DNA of 35,537 nucleotides, taken from assembly GCA_020445765.1 (NCBI GenBank), contig JAGRFY010000036.1, positions 1 through 35,537 on the forward strand, written 5' to 3'. Source of the DNA: Rhodocyclaceae bacterium (GTDB lineage Bacteria > Pseudomonadota > Gammaproteobacteria > Burkholderiales > Rhodocyclaceae). This document shows positions 1 through 7,658 of the stretch, piece by piece (positions within the stretch are counted from its first letter, which is position 1; each line of letters opens with the position of its first letter). The notes under the pieces are model-generated. The model worked only from the letters and a program-made list of their open reading frames with translations, searched no databases and was not told the origin of the DNA. Made by a program: the position numbers and the translations under genes.

Positions 1-410
1 CCGGCCTTGCCGACGTCGCCGACGACGCGCGGGTTGTCGGAATCGTAGCCGCGGTGGGTGGCGAGATCGAATGCCACCGACACGCCCTGGCCGCCGGCCG
101 CCAGAGCCTTGCGATAGAAGGCATTGGACTCTTCCGCGGTCGAGAATCCGGCGTACTGGCGGATCGTCCATGGCCGACCGGCATACATCGTCGCCTGCGG
201 ACCGCGCACGAAGGGTTCGAAGCCGGGCAAGGTGTCGGCATAGGGCAGCCCGGCCGTGTCGGCCGCCGTATACAGCGGCTTGACGGCGATACCCTCGGGC
301 GTCACCCAGGTCAGCGAATCGAGTCCACGACCCTTGGTGGACTTCTCTGCAGCGGCCTTCCACGCGTCCAGATCCACCTGCGGCAGGTCCGGCGCCTCGT
401 TGCTCGACAT
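1..410 (-). CDS. scpA: Methylmalonyl-CoA mutase, N-terminal part (runs off the window)
   Basis: The minus strand from the ATG at 410 reads about 136 residues, continuing past the left edge. The protein opens with a short polar arm, then WVTPEGI, the PLY motif, [11 protein letters not shown], and [16 protein letters not shown], followed by [18 protein letters not shown] and GDVGKAG. These are signature blocks of the substrate-binding TIM barrel of the large, catalytic subunit of adenosylcobalamin-dependent methylmalonyl-CoA mutase, which interconverts (R)-methylmalonyl-CoA and succinyl-CoA in propionate and branched-chain acid breakdown. The C-terminal B12-binding domain lies outside. It is divergent from a FadR/GntR-type regulator, a likely local controller. 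The window also carries cobQ and btuF, which would supply its cofactor. Family assignment is firm; the gene symbol follows common usage. Confidence 0.93.
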   Translation of the reverse strand, partial: MSSNEAPDLPQVDLDAWKAAAEKSTKGRGLDSLTWVTPEGIAVKPLYTAADTAGLPYADTLPGFEPFVRGPQATMYAGRPWTIRQYAGFSTAEESNAFYRKALAAGGQGVSVAFDLATHRGYDSDNPRVVGDVGKA

Positions 411-473
411 AATGATCACCTCGACATGCGGGTGGCTTTCCGCCACCTCGAAAATTATCGTTCTACAGCGTAG

Positions 474-500
474 CAGCCGGGCGAAGAAATCGCCCGGCTG
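474..500. repeat. 11-bp perfect inverted repeat in the scpA/gntR divergent region
   Basis: Positions 474-484 (CAGCCGGGCGA) are the exact reverse complement of 490-500, with an AGAAA loop. It lies about 64 bp before the scpA start and would form a strong hairpin in the scpA 5' untranslated RNA. No T-run follows on either strand, so a classical terminator is unlikely. The remaining 411-638 interval contains an AT-rich stretch (about 570-600) just before the regulator gene, the natural place for its promoter and operator. Confidence 0.6.
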
Positions 501-638
501 CCAATGAAACACTGCCCGAAACGGGAACTGACCCCTCCCTTTATATCCGCAGTCGCTCGACCGTCCGGACAGTGGTAAAATAATACTTTATCCATAATTA
601 TGAATGCAAGACCTGTTCTTGGCCTTACAATAGCGAGC

Positions 639-1310
639 ATGAACGCAAACCGAATCGCCCCTCTTGCGCTGTACCAGGAGGTCGCCGAGCGCCTGCGCGA
701 GCGCATTTTCGCCCACGAGCTGCGCCCGGGCACGTGGATCGACGAGCAGGCCGTCGCCGACCAGTACGGCATCTCCCGCACGCCGCTGCGCGAGGCGCTC
801 AAGGTGCTGGCCGCCGAGGGCCTGGTAACGCTGAAGCCACGCCGCGGCTGCTACGTCACCGAGATCTCCGAAAAGGACCTGGACGAGATCTTCTCCGTGC
901 TGGCCCTGCTCGAGGGTCAGTGCGCGGCGACCACCGCCGAAACCGCGAGCGATCGGGAAATCAACGAACTGGTCGAGATGCACCGGGCGCTCGAGCAGGC
1001 CGCCGCCGGCGGTGACATCGATCACTTCTTCGAAGGCAATCAGGCCTTTCACGCGCGGCTTCAGCAGATCACCGGCAACCACTGGCTGCAGCACTGCATC
1101 GAGGACCTGCGCAAGGTGGTCAAGCTCTCGCGCCATCACTCGCTGTTCAGCGAAGGCCGTCTGGAACAGTCGCTCGGCGAGCACCAGCGCATCCTCGAAG
1201 CCTTCGTCGCGCGTGATCCGGCCCAGGCCGAGGCCCGCATGCGCGAGCACATCCTCGGCGGGCGCAGCGCGCTGGCCCGCATCGCCCGGGCGCGCGAGCA
1301 GGCGGCCTGA
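639..1310 (+). CDS. FadR-subfamily GntR-type transcriptional regulator (HTH + FCD domain)
   Basis: A 223-residue protein. Residues about 8-70 form a winged helix-turn-helix (ALYQEVAERLRERI, then QYGISRTPLREALKVLAAEGLV and KPRRGCYVTEI), typical of GntR proteins. The rest is an all-helical FCD ligand-binding domain with the metal-type pattern of a conserved acidic residue and several histidines (QAFHARL, LGEHQRI, MREHIL). An in-frame ATG at 600 would add 13 residues; the ATG at 639 is preferred because homologous proteins begin close to the LYQEV helix, although neither start has a strong ribosome binding site. Divergent placement against methylmalonyl-CoA mutase suggests that it senses an acyl-CoA or organic acid and controls that gene; this is inference. 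Confidence 0.9.
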   Translation: MNANRIAPLALYQEVAERLRERIFAHELRPGTWIDEQAVADQYGISRTPLREALKVLAAEGLVTLKPRRGCYVTEISEKDLDEIFSVLALLEGQCAATTAETASDREINELVEMHRALEQAAAGGDIDHFFEGNQAFHARLQQITGNHWLQHCIEDLRKVVKLSRHHSLFSEGRLEQSLGEHQRILEAFVARDPAQAEARMREHILGGRSALARIARAREQAA

Positions 1311-1412
1311 ACGACTCGAAGCCGGGGCGCACCGCCATCGCGCTTCCGCATGTCGCACCAGTAGGCGGATTCGATACCATGGGCGCCGTCTGCCATTCGT
1401 GTCGGAGCCGCC

Positions 1413-2195
1413 ATGCCCGGACAGGTCACCCTGCAGCTCGCTGCGAACGTCGCCACCTTGACGCTCGCCAATGAAGGCAAACTCAACGCCATCGATTCCG
1501 CCATGTGGCAGTCGCTGCGGGCCCATATGGCTTCGCTCAATGGCGATCCGTCGCTGCGCTGCGTCATCGTGCGCGGTGCGGGCGACAAGGCGTTCGCGGC
1601 CGGCGGCGACATCGAGGAGTTTCCCGCGGTCCGCGGCACCGTCGAGCAGGCGCTGACCTATCACGACGAATGGGTCGCGGCTGCACTCGACGGCATCCGG
1701 GCCTGCCCGGTGCCGACCATCGCGGCGATCGAAGGTGCGTGCATCGGTGGTGGCCTCGAGATCGCCGGCTGCTGCGACCTGCGCATCGCCGGACGTTCGG
1801 CGCGCTTCGGCGCACCGATCAACCGCCTCGGCTTCTCGATGTATCCCGGCGAGATGGCCGGCCTGCTCGAACTGGTGGGGCCGGCAGTGCTGCTCGAGAT
1901 CCTGCTCGAAGGGCGCATCCTCGGGGCCACCGAAGCGCAGGCCAAGGGCTTGCTGACGCGGGTCGTCGACGACGGCCATGCGATCGCCGAGGCCGATGCC
2001 AGCGCCCGGCGCATCGTCGCCGGCGCGCCGCTGGTGGCGCGCTGGCACAAGCACTGGGTTCATCGCCTGAGCCGCGGTGCAGCGCTGACCGACGACGAGA
2101 AGCGCGCGGCTTTCGCGTTCCTCGACACCGAGGACTACCGCGAAGGCATGGCCGCTTTCCTCGCCAAGCGCACGCCGGAATTCAAGGGTCGATGA
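1413..2195 (+). CDS. Enoyl-CoA hydratase/isomerase family protein (crotonase fold)
   Basis: A 260-residue crotonase. The CoA/oxyanion-hole segments are visible: AFAAGGDIEEF near residue 55 and IEGACIGGGLEIAGCCDLRIA near 105-125, with the first catalytic-type Glu in GGGLE. The second Glu used by true hydratases is not evident (the segment reads FGAPINRLGF), so the protein may act as an isomerase or on a different CoA ester rather than as a standard beta-oxidation hydratase. GGAG lies 7-8 bp upstream of the ATG. It follows the GntR regulator by about 100 bp on the same strand, and its stop overlaps the start of the MscS-like gene (ATGA-type overlap), so these genes may be co-transcribed. Confidence 0.9.
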   Translation: MPGQVTLQLAANVATLTLANEGKLNAIDSAMWQSLRAHMASLNGDPSLRCVIVRGAGDKAFAAGGDIEEFPAVRGTVEQALTYHDEWVAAALDGIRACPVPTIAAIEGACIGGGLEIAGCCDLRIAGRSARFGAPINRLGFSMYPGEMAGLLELVGPAVLLEILLEGRILGATEAQAKGLLTRVVDDGHAIAEADASARRIVAGAPLVARWHKHWVHRLSRGAALTDDEKRAAFAFLDTEDYREGMAAFLAKRTPEFKGR

Positions 2196-3278
2196 CGGCA
2201 CTCCGGCACATCCTCGAAAACAACGACACCGCTGCATTCCTGCTCGCGATCACGGTCGCGGTTGCCGGCTTCCTCGCCCTTTCGCTGCTGCGCCGGCTGG
2301 TACGCTCACGCCTCGGCGCGCTGGTCGCCGGCACGGCCTTCAAATGGGACGATATGGTGGTCGACGTGCTCGGCAGCACCCGCAACTGGGCGCTGGCGGG
2401 CCTTTCGCTGCTGCTCGCGCTCGCCTACCTGGACCTGCCCGAGGGATTCGCCAGGCGCACGACGCAGGCGCTGATGGCCCTGGTGTTCCTGCAGGCTGGC
2501 CTGTGGGCGAGCCAGGCGGTGCGATTCTGGCTCGCGCGGCGGGCCGCCGCGCGAGCCGGACGACGACGGCGCCAGTACCACCGCGCTGGCGGTCGCCGGA
2601 TTCACGGTCCGGCTGGCCTTGTGGGCGATCGTGCTGATCCTGATCCTCGACCAGTTCGGATTCGACGTCACCACCCTGATTGCGTCGCTGGGGGTCGGCG
2701 GCGTCGCGGTCGCACTGGCGGTGCAGAACATCCTCGGCGATCTGTTCGCGTCGCTGTCGATCGCCCTCGACAAGCCCTTCGTGATCGGCGATTTCATCGT
2801 CGTCGGCGACATCGCCGGCACGGTCGAGCACGTCGGCGTGAAGACCACGCGCATCCGCAACCTGTCCGGCGAGCAGGTGGTGATGGCCAACGGCGACCTG
2901 CTGGCCAGCCGCATCCGCAACTTCAAGCGGCTGCAGGAGCGCCGCATCGCATTCCGCTTCGGCGTCCTCTACGACACGCCACCCGAACTGCTCGAGGTGA
3001 TTCCGGCGCTGGTGCGCGAGGCCATCGACGGCATTGACGACGCCCGCTTCGACCGCGCCCACCTGCATGCCTTCGGCGCGTCGTCGCTGGACTTCGAGGT
3101 CGTCTATTTCGTCACCACGGCCGACTACGCCCGCTTCATGGACGTTCAGCAAGCCATCAATCTGGCACTGCTGAGAGGCTTCGCCGCGCGCGGCATCGCG
3201 TTCGCGTTCGAGACACGCACCGTTCATGTCGCGAGCATGCCCGGCCCAGCGGTCGCGACCGGGCAGAGCCCGGCTTGA
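2192..3278 (+). pseudogene. MscS-family mechanosensitive ion channel, frameshifted
   Basis: Two adjacent frames together encode one MscS protein of about 361 residues. From the ATG at 2192, frame 2 encodes membrane helices (FLLAITVAVAGFLAL; NWALAGLSLLLALAYL; ALMALVFLQAGLWAS). From about 2543 the homology continues in frame 3: LWAIVLILILDQFGFDV, the pore-lining GVGGVAVALAVQNILGDL, then LDKPFVIGDFIVVGDIAGTVEHVGVKTTRIR, the beta domain of MscS. The break falls inside a 14-bp perfect inverted repeat (2529-2542 and 2544-2557, one-base loop). Deleting one G from the GGG at 2541-2543 restores a single frame reading FWLARRPPREPDDDGAS. MscS channels release solutes during hypo-osmotic shock from the inner membrane. 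This is either a genuine disabling frameshift or a sequencing/assembly error at a hairpin. Confidence 0.85.
2529..2557. repeat. 14-bp perfect inverted repeat with 1-base loop at the mscS frameshift
   Basis: GGCTCGCGCGGCGG at 2529-2542 is the exact reverse complement of 2544-2557. The central G at 2543 is the only unpaired base; removing it gives a 28-bp perfect palindrome and restores the mscS reading frame. Such GC hairpins cause polymerase slippage and sequencing compression. Confidence 0.9.
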
Positions 3279-3300
3279 CGGACCTGCCGGCAGGTCCGTC
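3277..3300. terminator. 24-bp perfect palindrome between convergent mscS and tauE-type genes
   Basis: GACGGACCTGCC (3277-3288) is followed directly by its reverse complement GGCAGGTCCGTC (3289-3300), starting within the mscS stop codon. It sits between convergent genes, where a bidirectional terminator is expected. No T-run follows on either strand, so intrinsic termination is only a suggestion. Confidence 0.5.
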
Positions 3301-3352
3301 GGCGCAAGCCCTGTGGCGCGCAGCATCTTGGCCCCGATGGCGGTAGCCTGCG

Positions 3353-4159
3353 TCAGCCGAACACGCTGTGCAGCATCTTCGCGCACAACAGCACCAGCAG
3401 GCCGGCGAAGATCTTCTTCAGGGTGGCGACCGGGAGGCGGTGCGCCAGCCGGGCGCCGAGCGGCGCAGTCAGCATGCTCACCCCTGCCACCAGCACCAGT
3501 GCCGGCAGGTGCACGAAGCCGAGGGTCAGCGCCGGCATGCCCTGCTCCCCCCAGCCATTGACCAGATAGCCGAAGGTGCCGGACAGTGCGATCGGCAGCC
3601 CGATTGCCGCCGAGGTGCCGATCGCGTTCTGCACCTTGACGTTGCACCAGGTCATGAACGGCACCGACAGCGAACCGCCGCCGATCGCCACCAGCGCCGA
3701 GATGCCACCGATGCCCAGTCCGACACCCGACAGACCGAGCATGCCCGGCAACTCGCGTGACGGCTTGGGCTTGATGTTGAGCAGCATCTGCACCGCCACG
3801 TAGAAGGTGAAGCAGGCGAAGAAGATCGCCAGCGGCTCGGAATCGACCCGCGAGGCGATGAAGGTCGCGCCGAAGGTGCCGAGCAGGATGCCCGGCGTGA
3901 TGCCGCGCACGATGTCCCAGCGCACCGCGCCGTGGCGATGGTGGGCACGCAGGCTCGACAGCGAGGTCAGCACGATCGCCGCCATCGAGGTGCCGAGCGC
4001 GAGGTGCACGAGCTTGTCTTCGGGAAAGCCCTGGGCGACGAACAGGGTGGTCAGCATCGGCACCATGATCGCGCCGCCGCCGACGCCGAGCAGGCCGGCG
4101 AAGAAGCCGACGAACGCGCCCAGCGGAAGATAGGCCAGCCACCATTCATTGAAAGTCAT
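3353..4159 (-). CDS. TauE/SafE family sulfite/organosulfonate exporter-type permease
   Basis: A 268-residue, strongly hydrophobic membrane protein with about eight predicted helices. The two internal-repeat signatures of the TauE/SafE family are clear: FFAGLLGVGGGAIMVPML near the N terminus and SALVAIGGGSLSVPFM in the second half. Family members move sulfite, sulfoacetate, taurine-derived anions or other small anions across the inner membrane; the substrate here cannot be read from the sequence. The ATG at 4159 lies inside the end of the EVE-domain gene (14-bp overlap), so translation is probably coupled to it. Confidence 0.92.
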   Translation of the reverse strand: MTFNEWWLAYLPLGAFVGFFAGLLGVGGGAIMVPMLTTLFVAQGFPEDKLVHLALGTSMAAIVLTSLSSLRAHHRHGAVRWDIVRGITPGILLGTFGATFIASRVDSEPLAIFFACFTFYVAVQMLLNIKPKPSRELPGMLGLSGVGLGIGGISALVAIGGGSLSVPFMTWCNVKVQNAIGTSAAIGLPIALSGTFGYLVNGWGEQGMPALTLGFVHLPALVLVAGVSMLTAPLGARLAHRLPVATLKKIFAGLLVLLCAKMLHSVFG

Positions 4160-4628
4160 CGGGATCGGTATCCAGCAGGACGGAAAGGATGAAGCGCCAT
4201 TCGTCGTCGGTCACCGGCGTGATCGACAGCCGGTTGCCGCGGGCCAGCACGCGCATGCCGGCGAGCTCGGGCCGGGCGCGCAGTGCCGCCAGGTCCACCA
4301 GCGGGGTCTTGGCGACGAAGGCGACATCGACGTTGTACCAGCGCGGCTTCTGGCGGCTGGCCTTGGAATCGAAATACGGGCTTTGCGGATCGAACTGGGT
4401 CTCGTCCGGGTGGGCCGCACTCGCCACCCGGGCCAACCCGGCGATGCCAGGATGCGGACAGCTCGAATGGTAGAACAGCACGCCGTCGCCGACCGCCATG
4501 TCGCGGGTCATGAAATTGCGGGCCTGGTAGTTGCGCACGCCGAACCACGGCACACGCCGCTCCGGCATCTTCTCGAGGTCGTCGATCGAGCACTCCGCGG
4601 GCTCGGACTTCATCAACCAGTAGCGCAT
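4146..4628 (-). CDS. EVE (PUA-like) domain protein
   Basis: A 160-residue single-domain protein beginning MRYWLMKSEPAECSIDDLE and continuing with VPWFGVRNYQARNFM, VGDGVLFYHSSCPHPGIAGLARV and RWYNVDV. This is the complete EVE fold, a PUA-like beta-barrel whose pocket is known in other members to bind modified bases in nucleic acids. The size is normal for the stand-alone bacterial EVE (thymocyte nuclear protein 1-like) family. The ATG at 4628 was chosen because the family always starts at this MxYWLMKSEP block. It overlaps the downstream permease start by 14 bp. Its role in the cell is not established. Confidence 0.93.
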   Translation of the reverse strand: MRYWLMKSEPAECSIDDLEKMPERRVPWFGVRNYQARNFMTRDMAVGDGVLFYHSSCPHPGIAGLARVASAAHPDETQFDPQSPYFDSKASRQKPRWYNVDVAFVAKTPLVDLAALRARPELAGMRVLARGNRLSITPVTDDEWRFILSVLLDTDPDDFQ

Positions 4629-4727
4629 GCTAGGCTCTCGTACGGGCGTCGATCGGAGGTTGTCGGTGGGTGTGATTGTCGCGCAGTCGAGCGATGCAGC
4701 GAAATCGCGTTTGCCGGCGGGGGTCTC

Positions 4728-5129
4728 GTGAGTGCGTTGTGTCTGGCCGGTGGCGGGCTGCTGTCGACGCTGTCGGCGACGCTGTTCACGCTGCAATGGA
4801 CCCATTCGGTCGAACGGATCGTCTGGCAGGAGGACTGGCGGGTGGACGCCGACGCGCTAGTGCTGGTCGAAGCCAGGATTCGCGGCAGCGGCGCCGGCAT
4901 GGACCCACCGGACGGCGCGGTATTGCGCGACGGCGTCTGGCACTACCGGGTGGCTCGACGCCTGCCGAGACTGTTGCTGTCCTCCGGCGGCAGTCAGCCC
5001 GAATACCTGCTGTGCGCGGCCGGTGAATGCCGCCCGATCACCGACTGGCTCGGCGGCACCGCGGCCGACGGACGGATCGCGCTTTACCCGTGCGTGCCAC
5101 CGGGCGTTACCGACGCACCGTCGCGTTGA
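4728..5129 (+). CDS. DUF1850 domain-containing protein
   Basis: A 133-residue protein starting at a GTG preceded by the purine-rich GGCGGGGG. A hydrophobic N-terminal segment (LCLAGGGLLSTLSATLFTL) may be a signal peptide or anchor. The conserved core is present: FTLQWTHSVERIVWQEDW, then VEARIRGSGAGMDPPDGAV and GVWHYR, matching DUF1850 with its invariant HS(V)E. In other genomes DUF1850 proteins often lie beside TRAP/TAXI transporters; none is visible here, so this copy is an orphan. Function unknown. It is divergent from the EVE gene and convergent with 6S RNA. Confidence 0.82.
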   Translation: MSALCLAGGGLLSTLSATLFTLQWTHSVERIVWQEDWRVDADALVLVEARIRGSGAGMDPPDGAVLRDGVWHYRVARRLPRLLLSSGGSQPEYLLCAAGECRPITDWLGGTAADGRIALYPCVPPGVTDAPSR

Positions 5130-5148
5130 GGTCCTCCGCGACCGCGAC

Positions 5149-5184
5149 AAAGACAGAAGGGCGCGGCAATCTGCCACGCCCTTC
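5149..5184 (-). terminator. Intrinsic terminator of 6S RNA
   Basis: Read on the minus strand, GAAGGGCGTGGCA, a GAT loop, and TGCCGCGCCCTTC form a 13-bp stem (one G-U pair), 5156-5184. It is followed by TGTCTTTGTC, a moderately U-rich tract. It sits 6 bp past the 6S RNA 3' end. Confidence 0.8.
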
Positions 5185-5189
5185 GTGTA

Positions 5190-5372
5190 TGGCCCCCCGC
5201 GTGTGCCGCCCTGGCCGGGCATCCTGAACCGAGGGTTCAGGGAGGTCGCCTTCCGATCGCCTCAGGCATTCCCGACAGTGGGGACGGCACACTGGCGAAT
5301 CATCAGTCGGCAACCTAGTCTCGAAGACATTGGTTCAAGGAATCTACGGCCAACACAAACACTGCAGGGGAT
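5190..5372 (-). ncRNA. ssrS: 6S RNA (SsrS)
   Basis: About 183 nt on the minus strand downstream of zapA, the usual 6S position. The 5' segment (CCCCTGCAGTGT) pairs with the 3' segment (ACACGCGGGG) to form the closing stem. The 3' half contains CTGAACC-CTCG-GGTTCAG-type pairing followed by GGGCGGCACACGC, the counterpart of the E. coli 3' region ending GGCGGCATC. A TTGAACC block occurs in the 5' half. 6S RNA mimics an open promoter and sequesters sigma-70 RNA polymerase in stationary phase. Ends are approximate (within a few nt); a terminator hairpin follows. Confidence 0.85.
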
Positions 5373-5396
5373 TGACCCCGACGCCCGCAGCGCTCT

Positions 5397-5693
5397 TCAG
5401 AAGAGCTTTTCCTGCTTGCCGAGAGCATGCTCCAGGCGTTCATTCATGGAACTGATTCTACGCTTCAAGGCGGGCATGTCAAACCCGCCGGAGCGCTGGA
5501 ACTGGAGGTATTCGTGGGTGATGTTGAGCGCCGTCATCATCACCAGTTTTTCGCCGGCAGTATTGGTCTTTGCCGCCAGATCATTGAGTTTTTCGTCGAG
5601 GAAGCGGACCGCCGCGAGCAGGCCTTCGCGTTCCTCCTCGGGACATGACACCCGGTATTCCCGGCCGAGCAGAGTGATTTCAAGGGTTTCCAT
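5397..5693 (-). CDS. zapA: Cell division protein ZapA
   Basis: A 98-residue protein: an N-terminal beta part (LEITLLGREYRVSCPEEER), then LLAAVRFLDEKLNDLAAK and a long coiled coil ending EHALGKQEKLF. The LLGREYxVxCPxxE pattern and MMTALNITHEYL helix are typical of ZapA, which bundles FtsZ filaments at midcell. The ATG at 5693 is one base past the stop of the ZapB-like gene, indicating a translationally linked pair. 6S RNA lies just downstream, as in many proteobacteria. Confidence 0.9.
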   Translation of the reverse strand: METLEITLLGREYRVSCPEEEREGLLAAVRFLDEKLNDLAAKTNTAGEKLVMMTALNITHEYLQFQRSGGFDMPALKRRISSMNERLEHALGKQEKLF

Positions 5694-5694
5694 A

Positions 5695-5889
5695 TCAGGC
5701 CTGCGGCAGTTGCTCGAGGACCGCTTCGACGCGCGCCGCGGCGAGCTCGACCTTGTCTCTGAGGCGACGGTTGTCGGCCTCGACAATGTTCAGGCGATCC
5801 CGCAATTCGCGGTTCTCGTTCTTGAGCTGCCGATGGCGCTCCGCGAGCTGGTCGATCTGCTGCTCGAGCAGGGAGAGTTCTGGATCCAT
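5695..5889 (-). CDS. ZapB-like small coiled-coil protein (TIGR02449 type)
   Basis: A 64-residue protein that is almost entirely heptad-repeat coiled coil: LSLLEQQIDQLAERHRQLK, then NRELRDRLNIVEADNRRLR and a helix ending VLEQLPQA. It is the small partner found directly upstream of zapA in beta- and gammaproteobacteria and is commonly annotated as a ZapB-like or TIGR02449 protein. By analogy it should dimerise and act with ZapA at the Z-ring; the similarity to E. coli ZapB is in architecture rather than clear sequence identity. Confidence 0.85.
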   Translation of the reverse strand: MDPELSLLEQQIDQLAERHRQLKNENRELRDRLNIVEADNRRLRDKVELAAARVEAVLEQLPQA

Positions 5890-5909
5890 GGCGCGATGTT
5901 AGAGAGGGG

Positions 5910-7418
5910 TCAACACCCGGTCAAGCCGCCCTCGCAGGCGTCCGTGGCCAGTGTCGCAGCAAGCCACGGGAATAGCATCTCGAGACGCAGGGAAGCCTCG
6001 ACGGCATCGGCCAGCCGGTCGATGTCGGCCTCCCGACGGGCGGCGGCGTCGACCGGCTCGAAGGATACGCCGCCGGACGCCCAGTGCAGCAGCGAGGCTT
6101 GCGCCGCCGGCATCTCGAACAGCCCGTGCAGGTAGGTGCCGGCGATCCGGCCATCCTCGGACACGGCGCCATCGACCCGGCCGTCTTCGAGCCCGACGAG
6201 CGGCCTGGCCAGGCCGGCGCCACAGCTCACCCCCATGTGGATCTCGTAGCCACGCACCGCGCCGCCGTGGCCCAGCCGCAGTTCGCCGGAGACGATGTCG
6301 AGTCGCTTGCCCGGCGCCAGTCGGGTGGTCAGCGCGAGCAGGCCGAAGCCGTCGCTGCTGCCGGCCGGCCCTTCCAGCCCGTCCGGATCGTCGATGCGCT
6401 CGCCGAGCATCTGGTAGCCGCCGCAGATGCCGAGCACCCGTCCGCCATAGCGCAGGTGGCGCAGCAGCGCCTGTTCCCAGCCGTGGACGCGCAACCAGGC
6501 GAGGTCGGCGCGAACGCTCTTGGATCCGGGCAACACCACCAGATCGGCCGGCGGCATCGACTGTCCCGGCCCGATCCACTCGAAATCGACCTCGGGATGC
6601 AGCCGCAGCGGATCGAGGTCGGTATGGTTGGCGATCCGTGGCAGGGCCGGTGCGATCACCCGCAGGCGAGCGCCGCGCTTGCCGCCGGCGCTGTCGGAGA
6701 GGGCGTCCTCGGCGTCGAGGAACAGTCCCTGCAGGTAGGGCAGCACGCCGATCACCGGCTTCCCGGTACGCTGTTCGAGCCAGTCGAGGCCCGGCTCCAG
6801 CAGCGCGATGTCGCCGCGGAAGCGGTTGATGACGAAGCCGATGACGCGGGCCCGCTCGGAGTCGGACAGCAGTTCGAGGGTGCCGACCAGATGGGCGAAC
6901 ACGCCGCCCCGGTCGATATCGGCGATCAGCACCACCGGGCAGTCGACGGCCTCGGCGAAACCCATGTTGGCGATGTCGCGTTCGCGCAGATTGATTTCGG
7001 CCGGGCTGCCGGCGCCCTCGACCACGACGCAGTGGTGCTGCGCCGACAACCTGCGCCAGCTCGCCAGGACCGCGGTCATCGCCCTCGGCTTGTAGGCATC
7101 GTAATCGGCGGCCGACAAGTCGCGGGCGACGCGGCCGTGGATGATCACCTGGGCGGCAGTGTCGCTGTTCGGCTTCAGCAGCACCGGGTTCATGTCGCTG
7201 TGGGGCGCCAGCCGCGCGGCCTGGGCCTGCAATGCCTGCGCGCGCCCGATCTCGCCGCCGTCGATCGTGACCGCCGAATTCAGCGCCATGTTCTGCGGCT
7301 TGAACGGGGCCACCGCCACACCGCGACGTGCCAGCAGGCGACACAGGCCGGCCACCAGCGTGCTCTTGCCGGCGTCCGAGGTGGTGCCCTGCACCATCAG
7401 CGCGCGATTCCGGGCCAT
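5910..7418 (-). CDS. cobQ: Cobyric acid synthase (glutamine-hydrolysing)
   Basis: A full-length 502-residue CobQ/CbiP. It amidates side chains b, d, e and g of adenosylcobyrinic acid a,c-diamide with glutamine and ATP in cobalamin synthesis. The N-terminal synthetase domain has the ATP-binding segment [19 protein letters not shown] (11-29), KPQNMALNS (40-48) and [14 protein letters not shown]. The C-terminal class I glutamine amidotransferase domain has the nucleophile Cys332 in [11 protein letters not shown] and His431 in GTYLHGLFE. No other cobalamin biosynthesis gene is in the window. It is divergent from a btuF-type gene. Confidence 0.96.
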   Translation of the reverse strand: MARNRALMVQGTTSDAGKSTLVAGLCRLLARRGVAVAPFKPQNMALNSAVTIDGGEIGRAQALQAQAARLAPHSDMNPVLLKPNSDTAAQVIIHGRVARDLSAADYDAYKPRAMTAVLASWRRLSAQHHCVVVEGAGSPAEINLRERDIANMGFAEAVDCPVVLIADIDRGGVFAHLVGTLELLSDSERARVIGFVINRFRGDIALLEPGLDWLEQRTGKPVIGVLPYLQGLFLDAEDALSDSAGGKRGARLRVIAPALPRIANHTDLDPLRLHPEVDFEWIGPGQSMPPADLVVLPGSKSVRADLAWLRVHGWEQALLRHLRYGGRVLGICGGYQMLGERIDDPDGLEGPAGSSDGFGLLALTTRLAPGKRLDIVSGELRLGHGGAVRGYEIHMGVSCGAGLARPLVGLEDGRVDGAVSEDGRIAGTYLHGLFEMPAAQASLLHWASGGVSFEPVDAAARREADIDRLADAVEASLRLEMLFPWLAATLATDACEGGLTGC

Positions 7419-7442
7419 GACATCCGAAGACGGTTCGATCGG

Positions 7443-7470
7443 TTACTCGGTCGACGATCCGGGCTAGAAT
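7443..7470 (+). promoter_or_regulatory. Candidate promoter for the btuF-type gene
   Basis: TTACTC (7443-7448), a 16-bp spacer and TAGAAT (7465-7470) face the btuF-like gene. The transcript would begin near 7477, at a hairpin formed by ATCCGCCG (7479-7486) and CGGCGGAT (7491-7498). The -10 match is good, the -35 is modest. The rest of the leader to 7658 is GC-rich and potentially structured, but no cobalamin riboswitch core was found. Confidence 0.4.
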
Positions 7471-7658
7471 GCCCAACGATCCGCCGATGGCGGCGGATTA
7501 TCCCGGAAACCACGCGCTCGTGCCTGCGGGCGTGAGCCCGGCCGGGCCGCCAATGCGGCATCGGCAAGACGATTTCCATGCGCTCATGGCGTCCGGAATG
7601 TCCGCACGTCGATCGCGCCCCCGGGAACGTTCCGCGGCACGATCGTCGAGGCCAATCG

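Noticed and set aside
3277-3300. Recombination or attachment site at the 24-bp palindrome
   Set aside because: It lies between convergent genes at a stop codon with no integrase or direct repeat nearby; a terminator-like role is simpler.
7419-7658. Cobalamin riboswitch before btuF
   Set aside because: A segment AGCCCGGCCGGGCCGCC loosely resembles the B12 box, but the aptamer core (GGTG...CCCCGCAACTG and GCCACTG) is missing on both strands.
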